Positions 35,057 to 44,001 are shown, numbered from the stretch's first letter. The stretch is 64,000 nt of DNA from Comamonadaceae bacterium (GCA_009996515.1 JAACZV010000003.1:62001-126000); one strand, 5' to 3'. Notes: generated by a model from the sequence alone, not told the origin. Numbers and translations: made by a program.

Positions 35057-36169
35057 TCAGGCCGCCCCGATGCCGGGCACCAGCCCCGCGGCGGGCCCGG
35101 TTGCGGGCTTCTTTCTCGCGGCGACGAAATCCAGCATGCGCGTGATGCAGCCCTGGGCCTTCACGCGGATGGCCTCGTCGACATGGATCTCCGGCCGGCC
35201 GCTTTCCAGGCAGTCCACCAGGTTGGCCAGGCCGTTCATCGCCATCCAGGGGCAGTGGGCGCAGCTCTTGCACGTGGCGCTGTTGCCGGCCGTGGGGGCC
35301 TCGATCAGCGTCTTGCCTGGCGCCAGCTGGCGCATGCGGTGCAGGATGCCGTTGTCGGTGGCGACGATGTACTCCTGCGCCTGGCCTTCGACCACCGCCT
35401 TGATCAGCGCCGACGTGGAGCCGACGACGTCGGCCTGTTCGACGACGCTCTTGGGCGACTCGGGATGCACCAGGATCTGCGCGCCCGGATGCCGCTCGCG
35501 CAGCAGTTCCAGCTCCAGCCCCTTGAACTCGTCGTGCACGATGCAGGCGCCGTTCCACATCAGCATGTCGGCGCCGGTCTGCTCCTGGATGTAGCGGCCC
35601 AGGTGGCGGTCGGGCGCCCACAGGATCTTCTGGCCCTTGGCGTGCAGGTCGGCCACGATCTCCAGCGCGCAGGAGCTGGTCACCATCCAGTCGGCGCGGG
35701 CCTTCACGGCGGCGCTGGTGTTGGCGTAGACGACCACCTGGCGGTCCGGGTGGGCGTCGCAGAAGGCGGCGAAGTCGTCGGCCGGGCAGCCCAGGTCCAG
35801 CGAGCAGGTGGCCTCCAGGTCGGGCATCAGCACGCGCTTCTCGGGGCTGAGGATCTTGGCCGTCTCGCCCATGAAGCGCACGCCGGCCACGACCAGCGTC
35901 TGCGCGGCATGGTCGCGGCCGAAGCGGGCCATCTCCAGCGAATCGGACACGATGCCGCCGGTCTCCAGCGCCAGGTCCTGCAGCGCGCCGTCCACGTAGT
36001 AGTGGGCGACGAGCACGGCGTTGTGCTGCTGCAGCAGCGCGCGGGCGCGCTCGGTCAGCGACTGGCGCTCGGCCGGCGCCAGCGGCGCCGGCGTGCGGGC
36101 CCAGGCGTGGGCGGTGGAGCAGGTGCCGGCGGCGTCCTGCTTGGTGTAGTCGAACAGCTGGGTGTCCAT
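35057..36169 (-). CDS. nadA: Quinolinate synthase
   Basis: A 370-residue [4Fe-4S] enzyme condensing iminoaspartate with dihydroxyacetone phosphate to quinolinate. The three cluster cysteines are likely in [23 protein letters not shown] and the late QGCITRML segments. [33 protein letters not shown] and [13 protein letters not shown] match the family's triplicated domain. It pairs functionally with nadB on the opposite strand. Confidence 0.95.
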   Translation of the reverse strand: MDTQLFDYTKQDAAGTCSTAHAWARTPAPLAPAERQSLTERARALLQQHNAVLVAHYYVDGALQDLALETGGIVSDSLEMARFGRDHAAQTLVVAGVRFMGETAKILSPEKRVLMPDLEATCSLDLGCPADDFAAFCDAHPDRQVVVYANTSAAVKARADWMVTSSCALEIVADLHAKGQKILWAPDRHLGRYIQEQTGADMLMWNGACIVHDEFKGLELELLRERHPGAQILVHPESPKSVVEQADVVGSTSALIKAVVEGQAQEYIVATDNGILHRMRQLAPGKTLIEAPTAGNSATCKSCAHCPWMAMNGLANLVDCLESGRPEIHVDEAIRVKAQGCITRMLDFVAARKKPATGPAAGLVPGIGAA

Positions 36170-36242
36170 GGCTAGGTCTAGGGAAACTCGGCGTCATTGT
36201 CGGCCCACCGGCGCCGGCGGGCGGCCATGGGGGCTTGCGGGC

Positions 36243-37187
36243 TCAGGGCAGGCGTATCCAGTCGCCTTCGTCCACGCGCACGGTGCTGGCGCGGCCGTTG
36301 TCGCGGCGGTAGGTCACGGTCAGCGTCTTGCGCTGGCCCGGTGCCGGGTCTATCCCCAGCAGCTCGTTGCTGACCTGGGCCTCCAGGCGGTCGCCGCGCA
36401 CCCGCGCGCGCAGCACCTCGCTGACGTCCGCGCGGCGGTTGCCGCTGCCGTAGCTGGCGTTGTCGATGACGAGGCGGCCGCTGCCCGGGCGCTGCGGGCC
36501 CCAGCCGTTGCCGTTGCCGCCCCAGTCGCCGCGGCCCCAGCCGACGAACTGGCTGCCGTCCACGGTCTGGTACTCGCGGTAGTCGAAGCTGCGCTGCTGG
36601 CCGGCCCGGTCGCGCGCGACGATGCGCAGCCGCTTGGTCTTGCCGGGGTCGGGGTCGATGCCGCCGAACGTGTCGTTGGTCAGGCGGAAGCGCTCGTCGC
36701 GCCGCGCCAGCTCGCGCAGCCGCCCGGTCACGTCCACCTCGCGGCGCTCCGTGCCATAGGTGGCGTAGAGGATGGTGAAGTCGCCGTCGTCGCGGCGCTC
36801 GCCGCGATCCCCGCGCTCGCCATGCCAGCCGCGCGACTCGCCGCCCCAGTTGCCGCCGCTCCAGCCGATGAACTGCGCGCCGTCCACCCAGTCGCGCTCG
36901 CGGTACTCGAACCAGCGCTCGCGCCCCTGGCGGTCGCGCGCATAGATGCGCAGCGTCTTGGTGCGGCCCGGATCGGGGTCGACGCCGAACAAGTCGTTGG
37001 TCAGCCGGAAGCGCTGGTCCTGGCGCGCCAGCTCGCGCAGCCGGCCGGTCACGTCCACCTGGCTGTTCTCGGTGCCGTAGCGGGCCTGCAGGATGAGGAA
37101 TTCGCCGTCATCCTGCGCGCGGGCGGGCAGGGTCAGGCCCGCCAGCAGGCTGCTGGCCAGGCCCAGGGTCAGGTGGCGACGTTGCAT
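36243..37187 (-). CDS. Exported protein with three tandem DUF3395-like domains
   Basis: A 314-residue protein with signal peptide 1-24 (cleavage after PARA). Three homologous repeats follow at about 27-109, 134-217 and 236-314. Each has an (I/L)xARYGT start, VDVTGRLRELAR, a RLTNDxFG centre, a (I/V)DPDPGxxKxLRI turn and an aromatic end (QFxGW in the first two). Repeats 1 and 2 are nearly identical in pattern; repeat 3 is diverged. They resemble the DUF3395 domain seen in some DnaJ-type proteins. Gly/Trp-rich linkers separate them. Envelope location likely, function unknown. Confidence 0.7.
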   Translation of the reverse strand: MQRRHLTLGLASSLLAGLTLPARAQDDGEFLILQARYGTENSQVDVTGRLRELARQDQRFRLTNDLFGVDPDPGRTKTLRIYARDRQGRERWFEYRERDWVDGAQFIGWSGGNWGGESRGWHGERGDRGERRDDGDFTILYATYGTERREVDVTGRLRELARRDERFRLTNDTFGGIDPDPGKTKRLRIVARDRAGQQRSFDYREYQTVDGSQFVGWGRGDWGGNGNGWGPQRPGSGRLVIDNASYGSGNRRADVSEVLRARVRGDRLEAQVSNELLGIDPAPGQRKTLTVTYRRDNGRASTVRVDEGDWIRLP

Positions 37188-37302
37188 GATGAAGCTCCGG
37201 GTTTGTCGTTGTTGCGACCCATCCTAAGGCGGGCGCCGTCGGTGCGCGTGTAGGCGCAGCCGAGGCCGCAGTCGTAAGGGGCGTAACCCGGTGTGACGCG
37301 CC

Positions 37303-38112
37303 TCAGGCCCGCTCGAAGAAGCGGCTGGGCGGCATGCCCACCGTGCGCGTGACCATGGCCGTGAAGGCGCTGGCGCTGGCATAGCCCAGCTCGGTAGCGA
37401 TATGGCTCATGGGCCGGCCTCGCGCGGCCAGCGTCAGCGCATGGGCCAGCAGCAGCTGCGAGCGCCATTGCGCGAAGCTGGTGCCCAGCTGCTCGCGGAA
37501 CAGCCGGCTCAGCGTGCGCGGGCTGGCGCCAGCCTCGGCCGCCCAGTCCTGCAGGCCGGCATGGCGGCCGGGCTCGCGCAGCATGGCCTCGCACAGCCTG
37601 CGCAGGCGGGCGTCCTGGGGCAGGGCCACGCCCAGGGCCAGCGGGCGGGCGCGGCGCAGCTCCATCAGCAGCAGCGCCTCGATGCCGCGGCGGCGCTCGG
37701 CCTCGTCGCGGCTCTCGGGCGGCGCGGGATCGGGCAGCGTCGGCAGGGCCAGTGCCAGCTCGCGCAGCAGCGGCGACACCTCCAGCACCCGCCCCACCTG
37801 CCAGGCCTCCCCGGCCAGCAGCGCGGGGCCCAGGTAGAGGGTGTGCAGCTCGCAGCGCTCGATGGCCGTCACCGCATGCACGATGCCGGGCGGAATCCAG
37901 ACCGCCCGTGACGGCGGCACGATGTAGGTCGACGCCTCCGTGTTGACGCGCACGGCCCCCGTCATCGAGAACACGAGCTGCGCCCAGTCGTGGCGGTGCG
38001 GCTGGATGTCGGCCAGGTGCTCCAGCAGGCGCGACTTGGCGCGCAGCGGGCGCTCGGGCGTGGGGGCGAAGCGCTCGGGCGTGAGCGCCGGGAAGCTGCG
38101 GCGGCCGTTCAT
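37303..38112 (-). CDS. AraC-family transcriptional regulator (cupin plus HTH)
   Basis: A 269-residue regulator from the ATG at 38112. The N-terminal cupin sensor (PHRHDWAQLVFSMTGAV, WIPPGIVHAV) is followed by two helix-turn-helix motifs at about 165-265 (WAAEAGASPRTLSRLFREQL and IATELGYASASAFTAMVTR). It is divergent from an MFS transporter gene with 69 bases between starts, the usual arrangement for a local regulator of an efflux gene. Confidence 0.88.
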   Translation of the reverse strand: MNGRRSFPALTPERFAPTPERPLRAKSRLLEHLADIQPHRHDWAQLVFSMTGAVRVNTEASTYIVPPSRAVWIPPGIVHAVTAIERCELHTLYLGPALLAGEAWQVGRVLEVSPLLRELALALPTLPDPAPPESRDEAERRRGIEALLLMELRRARPLALGVALPQDARLRRLCEAMLREPGRHAGLQDWAAEAGASPRTLSRLFREQLGTSFAQWRSQLLLAHALTLAARGRPMSHIATELGYASASAFTAMVTRTVGMPPSRFFERA

Positions 38113-38181
38113 GGCGGGATTTCGACAGAACTTGACGAACCATCGTAACCGTGCCGGCCCGGCGCTCACCAGAATGGCGCG

Positions 38182-39438
38182 ATGAACACCGCACTCGCTT
38201 CCGCCCTCGACGCCGGCCACCAGCGCCGGCGCGACATCGCGACGATCTCCACCATAGGCGTCGCCCACGGCAGCTCGCATTTCTTCCACATGCTGCTGCC
38301 GCCGCTGTTCCCGGCCTTCATCCAGGCCTTCGGCCTGAGCTATTCGGAGCTGGGCCTGCTGGTGACGACCTTCTTCGTCATCTCCGGCGCGGGCCAGGCG
38401 CTGTCGGGCTTCATCGTCGACCGCATCGGCGCGCGGCCGGTGCTGTTCGCGGCGATGGCGAGCTTCTTCCTCGCCTCGGTGGCGGCCGGCCTGGCCCAGG
38501 GCTTCGGCGGGCTGATGCTGGCCGCGGCGCTGGCCGGCGTGGGCAACGCGCCCTTCCACCCGGCGGACTTCACCATCCTGAACAAGCGCGTCTCGCAGCC
38601 GCGGCTGGGCCATGCGTTCTCGGTGCACGGCATCAGCGGCAACCTGGGCTGGGCGGTCGCGCCGGTGTTCTCCATCGGCATCGCCGAGGCCAGCGGCAAC
38701 TGGCGCTGGGCCTATGCCGGCACGGCGCTGGTCGCGCTGGCCGTCATGGCGCTGCTGTTCTGGCAGCGCTCGGCCATCGACGACCGCCAGGGCTCCTGGG
38801 GCCATGCCAAGCCGGCCGCCGGCGCCCAGGTCGAGCACCCCATGGCCTTCCTGAAGCTGCCGTCGGTGTGGCTGTGCTTCTCCTTCTTCTTCTGGACCAC
38901 GGCGGCGCTGTCGGCCATCCAGAGCTTCGCCAGCCCGGCCCTGCACCAGATCTACGGCCTGCCGCTGGCGCAGACGGCTTATGTCGTGACCGGCTACATG
39001 CTGGCGGGTGCGGCGGGCATGGTCTGCGGCGGCTTCCTGGTGGCCCGGGCCGAGCGGCTGGAGCGCACCATCGCCTGGGCCATGGCTTTCGCCGCGGCGC
39101 TGCTGCTGCTGACGGCCAGCGGCTGGCTGCCGGGCGGGCTGGCCGCCGGCGTGGCGGCGCTGGCCGGTTTCGGCACCGGCCTGGCCGGCCCGTCGCGCGA
39201 CATGCTGATCAAGCGCGCCGCGCCTCCCGGTGCGACGGGGCGGGTCTATGGCACGGTGTATTCGGGGCTGGACATCGGCTTCGCGCTGGCCGCGCCGGTG
39301 TTCGGCGCCATCCTGGACCAGGGCATGCCGCGCGGCGTGTTCGCGGGCTCGGCGGCGGCGCTGATGATGGGTATCGCGTCGGCGGGCCTGGTGGGCCTGG
39401 GCCTGACGCGCCGGACGGCCACCGCGGCGGCGGCCTGA
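38182..39438 (+). CDS. MFS transporter
   Basis: A 418-residue protein with twelve predicted membrane helices. The conserved loop DRIGARPVLF follows helix 2 and a similar VARAERLER segment follows helix 8. HGSSHFFHMLLPPLFPAFI in helix 1 resembles fosmidomycin-resistance (Fsr)-like exporters, a subfamily guess only. Divergent from the AraC regulator, which probably controls it. Confidence 0.87.
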   Translation: MNTALASALDAGHQRRRDIATISTIGVAHGSSHFFHMLLPPLFPAFIQAFGLSYSELGLLVTTFFVISGAGQALSGFIVDRIGARPVLFAAMASFFLASVAAGLAQGFGGLMLAAALAGVGNAPFHPADFTILNKRVSQPRLGHAFSVHGISGNLGWAVAPVFSIGIAEASGNWRWAYAGTALVALAVMALLFWQRSAIDDRQGSWGHAKPAAGAQVEHPMAFLKLPSVWLCFSFFFWTTAALSAIQSFASPALHQIYGLPLAQTAYVVTGYMLAGAAGMVCGGFLVARAERLERTIAWAMAFAAALLLLTASGWLPGGLAAGVAALAGFGTGLAGPSRDMLIKRAAPPGATGRVYGTVYSGLDIGFALAAPVFGAILDQGMPRGVFAGSAAALMMGIASAGLVGLGLTRRTATAAAA

Positions 39439-39508
39439 GCGCGGGCCGCGGGCCGGCAGGCCCTAGCATGCGCGACATCGCCCACCCCGGGCTGACCCGG
39501 CGCGCCCC

Positions 39509-40609
39509 ATGAGATTCAAGAGCTTCGTCACCTCGCCCGTCCTGGAGAACAACGCCTTCCTGGCGCTGCTGATCGTGGTCAGCCTGGCCATGGTGTGGAT
39601 CCTGCTGCCCTTCGGCGGCGCGGTGTTCTGGGGCACGGTGATCGCCATCGTCTTCATGCCGGTCTACAACCGGCTGCTGCGCCGCTGGAAGCAGCGGCGC
39701 ACGCTGGCCGCGCTGGCGACGCTGCTGCTGATCGTGCTGATGGTGGTGCTGCCGCTGATGCTGCTGACGGGCACGCTGGTGAAGGAGGGCGCGGCGCTCT
39801 ACCAGCGCGTGCAGTCGGGCGAGACCAACTTCGCGCGCTACTTCGAGCAGGTCATCGCCGTGCTGCCGGGCTGGGCGCACGACCTGCTGGAGCATTTCGG
39901 GCTGACCGACTTCAAGGAGCTGCAGGCACGCATCGCCGACGCCGTCACGCGTGGCAGCCAGATGATCGCGACCCGGGTCTACAGCATGGGCCAGGACGCG
40001 CTGGACCTCGTGGTCGGCTTCTTCGTCATGCTGTACCTGGCCTTCTTCCTGCTGCGCGACGGTGCGCAGCTGAGCCGGCGCATCCGCGCGGCCGTGCCGC
40101 TGGCGCCGGAACACCGCCGGCTGCTGGCAGCCAAGTTCATCACCGTGATCCGTGCCACCGTCAAGGGCAATGTGCTGGTGGCGGCGACCCAGGGCACGCT
40201 GGGCGGACTGGCGTTCTGGTTCCTGGGCATCAAGGGCGCGCTGCTGTGGGCCGTGCTGATGGCCTTCCTGTCGCTGCTGCCGGCCATAGGCGCGGGGCTG
40301 ATCTGGCTGCCGGTGGCCATCTACTTCATCGTCACCGGCGCCATCTGGCAGGGCGTGGCGCTGATCGCCTATGGCGTGCTGGTGATCGGCCTGGTGGACA
40401 ACGTGCTGCGCCCCATCCTGGTCGGCAAGGACACGCAGATGCCCGACTACCTGGTGCTGATCTCCACGATAGGCGGCATGGCCGTGTTCGGCATCAACGG
40501 CTTCGTCATCGGCCCGGCCATCGCGGCGATGTTCATGGCGGCCTGGGACCTGTTTGCCGCCGCGCGCGAAGAGGCCGAGCAGGCGCCGCCGCCCGACGGC
40601 CGGCACTGA
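39509..40609 (+). CDS. AI-2E family transporter (YdiK/PerM type)
   Basis: A 366-residue membrane protein with eight predicted helices. FFVMLYLAFFLLRDG, ATVKGNVLVAATQGTLGGLAF and GLVDNVLRPILVG are characteristic of the AI-2E/PerM family, some of which export signalling molecules or exchange Na+(Li+)/H+. The substrate is unknown. It is the last gene before the duplicated segment at 40636. Confidence 0.88.
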   Translation: MRFKSFVTSPVLENNAFLALLIVVSLAMVWILLPFGGAVFWGTVIAIVFMPVYNRLLRRWKQRRTLAALATLLLIVLMVVLPLMLLTGTLVKEGAALYQRVQSGETNFARYFEQVIAVLPGWAHDLLEHFGLTDFKELQARIADAVTRGSQMIATRVYSMGQDALDLVVGFFVMLYLAFFLLRDGAQLSRRIRAAVPLAPEHRRLLAAKFITVIRATVKGNVLVAATQGTLGGLAFWFLGIKGALLWAVLMAFLSLLPAIGAGLIWLPVAIYFIVTGAIWQGVALIAYGVLVIGLVDNVLRPILVGKDTQMPDYLVLISTIGGMAVFGINGFVIGPAIAAMFMAAWDLFAAAREEAEQAPPPDGRH

Positions 40610-40635
40610 GCCGCGCCGCCGGGGCACGGCGGGTT

Positions 40636-40774
40636 ATGGCCGACGCGCTTGTGGCAATGGCTCTTGCGGGCTGGGCGGCGGCTACAGTTCCCGCATGACT
40701 AGACCCACAGAAACCTCTCGCCCGGCGGGCCATGCGCTGGGCGCCCTGGGCGTGGGGATGGCTTTTGGCGTGCC
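40636..40774 (+). repeat. Left copy of an imperfect direct repeat (thiamine-diphosphate enzyme promoter and 5' end)
   Basis: This segment matches 41969-42114 imperfectly. The identical core is CGGCGGCTACAGT just ahead of the start codons, and shared coding blocks include CATGCGCTGG/CACGCGCTGG and GC(T/C)TTTGGCGTGCC. The two copies bracket the lower-GC gene at 40870-41844, the pattern expected when foreign DNA replaces part of a tandem gene copy or when a partial duplication accompanies insertion. Confidence 0.7.
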
Positions 40775-40817
40775 GTGCGATATGGGATATCAACGAGCAA
40801 AAGGCTGGGCGCTGTGA
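40695..40817 (+). pseudogene. Truncated 5' remnant of a thiamine-diphosphate enzyme gene
   Basis: From the ATG at 40695 the reading frame gives MTRPTETSRPAGHALGALGV then MAFGVPCDM, matching the start of the intact enzyme at 42026 (RPAGHAL...VAFGVPGES) with a short internal deletion. After GVPC the similarity stops abruptly at about 40775, and the frame runs 14 more unrelated codons to a stop. Only about 27 codons of a roughly 570-codon gene remain, so it cannot be functional. The junction marks one edge of the foreign segment. Confidence 0.7.
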
Positions 40818-40824
40818 ACTTCGG

Positions 40825-40853
40825 TTGACCGTAGGATCTTGGACATATACACA
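40825..40853 (+). promoter_or_regulatory. Possible sigma-70 promoter of the HEPN-like gene
   Basis: TTGACC at 40825-40830 and TACACA at 40848-40853 (17-base spacing), or TATACA at 40846 (15 bases), form an AT-richer promoter-like pair 17 bases before the ATG at 40870. It lies within the foreign segment, so the gene may carry its own promoter. No strong SD is visible. Confidence 0.4.
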
Positions 40854-40869
40854 GGATCGCTAAACGGAC

Positions 40870-41844
40870 ATGCCCAAGCCCCGTGAGAAAACGCCCCAAG
40901 AGGAGCGCGCGTTAGTCCTGGTGGGTGATCACCGCAGAAAGTACGGGGCGAGGCTGATCTTTGAGGTTCGCCGGGCGGACGATATTGGCGGCTTGGAGCA
41001 TGTCAGCCTGCTCATGCCGAGCGGAAAGATCGTTGCGATTCGTCCTGCCCCACAGCTCTCATGGGAGGGCGGCAAGCGGTACGAAATGGAGATGACCGGA
41101 TTTCCAACCGCTGCCGATGCTGAAGAGGCTGGCATGAGGCTCGCTCAGAGCCTCCTGACCTGTGCAATTCGCCTTAACTTTGGCCTGCGTCTGAACTACG
41201 TGACCCATGAGCCGCCAAGCGTCTTTGATCGCACGGTTAGCTTGGGTGACACTTTCTCCGGTGAGCTCTACGGGGCCTGGGGGCAGGCGGCATTTCTGGA
41301 CGAGTTCGAGAAGGCGTATGCCGTGATGCCGGCGACCCGGCGACTGCTGCTTTCCATGGAATTGTTTGCGTCTGCATCGCTTGAGTCGAATGACCGCGCG
41401 CGATTCGTCATGGCTGTGTCGGCGCTTGAGCCGCTCGCAGAACAGCATGAGCTTGGCAGCGATGTCGCGGATGCGATAGCTGTACTTTGCTCGACGCTTG
41501 CCGGGCAAGAGAAGATTCCTGCCGACGTGCGCAGCATGCTTCGGGAGAGGCTTCTGCATTTGAAGCGTGAATCAGTGAGGCAGGCGCTTAAGCGAAAGGC
41601 CGCTCAGTGGTTCAAGGAGGCTTCGGATGCGACGGTGGCTTGGCGTGCGCTAGACCGCGCTTACGCGCTGAGGAGCGAGCTGTTGCACGAGGGGCGGCTC
41701 ACTGACATGGATGTACTGCTTGCGCACGAGACGGAAGCAATCAAGGGCTACCTGCGGCGTATTTATGAGTACGAGCTTGCGGGAAAAGCGCGTGTTCTCG
41801 CTACGGCGCTTGAGGTGATCAAGAGCTTCAGGCAGGCGCGATAG
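40870..41844 (+). CDS. Accessory protein, possible HEPN-domain (ApeA-like) protein
   Basis: A 324-residue cytoplasmic protein of unknown function. Its codon use is visibly lower in GC than every neighbour (many CTT, GAT, GCA, TCG codons), which points to transfer. The C-terminal half is helical and has two features typical of HEPN domains in the ApeA-like group: RFVMAVSALEPLAEQ at about 178-192, and R268-SELL-H273, an Rx4H motif that would be the catalytic RNase signature, in the context LRSELLHEGR. The N-terminal 110 residues are a mixed alpha/beta part I do not recognise. HEPN RNases act in toxin and anti-phage systems, but no antitoxin or second defence gene is next to it. Function therefore open. 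Confidence 0.7.
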   Translation: MPKPREKTPQEERALVLVGDHRRKYGARLIFEVRRADDIGGLEHVSLLMPSGKIVAIRPAPQLSWEGGKRYEMEMTGFPTAADAEEAGMRLAQSLLTCAIRLNFGLRLNYVTHEPPSVFDRTVSLGDTFSGELYGAWGQAAFLDEFEKAYAVMPATRRLLLSMELFASASLESNDRARFVMAVSALEPLAEQHELGSDVADAIAVLCSTLAGQEKIPADVRSMLRERLLHLKRESVRQALKRKAAQWFKEASDATVAWRALDRAYALRSELLHEGRLTDMDVLLAHETEAIKGYLRRIYEYELAGKARVLATALEVIKSFRQAR

Positions 41845-41968
41845 CCCTGCTTTCAAAGACCGACATCGGATGCGATCTAGGGCCGGTCAACGGCCCAGCG
41901 CACGGCCCTGCGGGTCTCGGATCGTGGCCATAGGCTCGAATGTCTGAAAAATCCTAGTCGCGCGGCTC

Positions 41969-42114
41969 ATGGCCTTCGCATGCAAGCTCATGGTCTGCCG
42001 CAGCAGCGGCGGCTACAGTGCCCCCATGAGTGCAACTACCTCCCTCCGCCCGGCCGGCCACGCGCTGGTTGAGGCCTTGATAGCTCAGAACGTTAGCGTA
42101 GCCTTTGGCGTGCC
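41969..42114 (+). repeat. Right copy of the imperfect direct repeat
   Basis: It covers about 57 bases of leader (from ATGGCC at 41969) and the first 29 codons of the intact thiamine-diphosphate enzyme gene, and is matched by 40636-40774. The 124 bases between the HEPN-like gene and this repeat (41845-41968) hold no gene or clear signal that I can see. Confidence 0.7.
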
Positions 42115-43738
42115 CGGCGAGTCCTATCTCGCCGTGCTGGACGGCTTCCACGAGCATGCCGACAAGATCCGCTTCGTCGCCTGCCGCCAGGAGGGCGGCG
42201 CGGCCTTCATGGCCGAGGCGCAAGGCAAGCTGAGCGGCCGTCCCGGCATCTGCTTCGTCACGCGTGGCCCCGGGGCGACGAACGCCAGCATCGGCCTGCA
42301 CACGGCCTTCCAGGACAGCACGCCGATGATCCTCTTCATCGGCCAGGTCGCCAGCGACCAGCGCGACCGCGAGGCCTTCCAGGAGGTGGACTACCGCCAG
42401 ATGTTCGGCCCCGGCACGCTGGGCATGGCCAAGTGGGTGGGCGAGGTGCATGAGGCCGAGCGCCTGCCCGAATACGTGGCGCGCGCCTTCCACACGGCCA
42501 TGCAGGGCCGCCCCGGCCCGGTGGTGCTGGTGCTGCCCGAGGACATGCTGACCAAGGCCATCAGCGCGCCCATCGTCGCGCCCGCGCGGCCGGCCGAGGC
42601 CGCGCCCACGCCGGCCGCGCTGGCCGAGGTGGCGCAGCGCCTGGCCGCGGCGAAGCGGCCGCTGGTCATCGCCGGCGGCGGCGGCTGGACGCCCGAGTCC
42701 ACGGCCGCGCTACAGGCCTTCGCCGAGACCTGGCATCTGCCGGTGGGCTGCGCCTTCCGCTTCCAGGACCTGTTCGACAACGCCCATGCGCTGTATGCCG
42801 GCGACGTGGGCATTGGCATCAATCCCAGGCTGGCGGCACGGGTCCGGGACGCCGACCTCATCCTCGCCATCGGCCCACGCCTGGGCGAGATGACCACCGG
42901 CGGCTACACGCTGCTGCAGGCGCCGCGCCCGGCGCAGCAGCTCATCCACATCCATGCCGGCGCCGAGGAGCTGGGCCGCGTCTACACGGCCGAGCTGCTG
43001 ATCAACGCCAGCATGAGCCAGGCGGCCCCGGCGCTGGCGGCGCTCACGCCCCCGGCCGACATCCCCTGGCGCGCCTGGACCGACGCCGCCCATGCCGACT
43101 ACGAGGCCAACCTGCAGCCCACGCCGGTCAGCCCGCTGGACATGGCCGAGGTCATCCGCCTCATCGACGCCAAGCTGCCCGAGGGCACGATCTTCACGAA
43201 CGGCGCCGGCAACTACAGCGGCTGGCTGCATCGCTTCCACCGCTACACGGGCCTGCACCGCTTCGGCAAGACCCAGCTCGCGCCCACCAGCGGCGCGATG
43301 GGTTATGGCGTGCCCGCCGCGGTGGCCGCCGCGCTGCTGCAGCCGCAGCGCTGGGTCGTCAACATCGCCGGTGACGGCGACTTCCTGATGACCGGCCAGG
43401 AACTGGCCACCGCCACCGGCTATGGCGCAAGCAAGCTGCTGATCGTCGTCGTCGACAACGGCACCTACGGCACCATCCGCATGCACCAGGAGCGCGAGTA
43501 CCCGGGCCGGGTGTCGGGCAGCGACCTCTTCAACCCCGACTTCGCCCGCTTCGCCGAGGCCTTCGGCTTCGCGGCCTTCAAGGCCGAGAGCACGGCCGAG
43601 GTGGACCCGGCGCTGGATGCGGCCATCGCGGCGGGGCGGCCGGCGCTGCTGCATCTGCGCCTGTCCAGCGACGTCAGCACCTCGCGCAGCACGCTGACGG
43701 CCATACGCGAGGCCGCGATGAAGGCGCAACATGCTTGA
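42026..43738 (+). CDS. Thiamine-diphosphate-dependent enzyme, acetolactate synthase large-subunit-like
   Basis: A 570-residue protein of the IlvB/benzoylformate decarboxylase/oxalyl-CoA group. The catalytic Glu56 is in ACRQEGGAAF, the central domain is an FAD/ADP-type fold, and the ThDP motif GDGDFLMTGQELATA starts at 449 with Asn478 at its end (NGTYG). No regulatory small subunit (IlvN) is adjacent, so this is probably not the biosynthetic acetolactate synthase. The substrate is unknown. The start at 42026 is supported by conservation with the truncated copy at 40695. It overlaps the S4-domain gene by eight bases. Confidence 0.85.
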   Translation: MSATTSLRPAGHALVEALIAQNVSVAFGVPGESYLAVLDGFHEHADKIRFVACRQEGGAAFMAEAQGKLSGRPGICFVTRGPGATNASIGLHTAFQDSTPMILFIGQVASDQRDREAFQEVDYRQMFGPGTLGMAKWVGEVHEAERLPEYVARAFHTAMQGRPGPVVLVLPEDMLTKAISAPIVAPARPAEAAPTPAALAEVAQRLAAAKRPLVIAGGGGWTPESTAALQAFAETWHLPVGCAFRFQDLFDNAHALYAGDVGIGINPRLAARVRDADLILAIGPRLGEMTTGGYTLLQAPRPAQQLIHIHAGAEELGRVYTAELLINASMSQAAPALAALTPPADIPWRAWTDAAHADYEANLQPTPVSPLDMAEVIRLIDAKLPEGTIFTNGAGNYSGWLHRFHRYTGLHRFGKTQLAPTSGAMGYGVPAAVAAALLQPQRWVVNIAGDGDFLMTGQELATATGYGASKLLIVVVDNGTYGTIRMHQEREYPGRVSGSDLFNPDFARFAEAFGFAAFKAESTAEVDPALDAAIAAGRPALLHLRLSSDVSTSRSTLTAIREAAMKAQHA

Positions 43739-43949
43739 GCTGACGCTGCGCGGTGAGTTCATCGAGCTCGACAAGCTGCTCAAGGCGACGGGCCTGGTCG
43801 AAAGCGGCGGCCGGGCGCGCCTGTTCATCGCCGCCGGCGAGGTCAAGGTCGACGGCAAGGTCGAGCTGCGCAAGACGGCCAAGCTGCGCGCCGGGCAGGT
43901 GGTGGAGTTCGGCGGCCAGCAGATCCGGGTGTTGCCGGCCGGGGGCTGA
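43731..43949 (+). CDS. S4-domain RNA-binding protein (YbcJ-like)
   Basis: A 72-residue protein that is essentially one S4 domain: FIELDKLLKATGLVESGGRA, GEVKVDGKVELRKTAKLRAG. Similar small proteins such as E. coli YbcJ bind RNA, and their targets are poorly defined. Its ATG lies inside the end of the preceding thiamine-diphosphate enzyme gene, implying coupling. Confidence 0.88.
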   Translation: MLELTLRGEFIELDKLLKATGLVESGGRARLFIAAGEVKVDGKVELRKTAKLRAGQVVEFGGQQIRVLPAGG

Positions 43950-44001
43950 GGGCCCGGCTGGCCGCCAAGGCCTTCGTCGGCGGGCCGAGGCCCGGCAGCG
44001 C

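Noticed and set aside
40870-41844. Insertion sequence or transposase
   Set aside because: No DDE or HUH motif in the protein and no terminal inverted repeats at the edges; the flanking repeats are host gene fragments.
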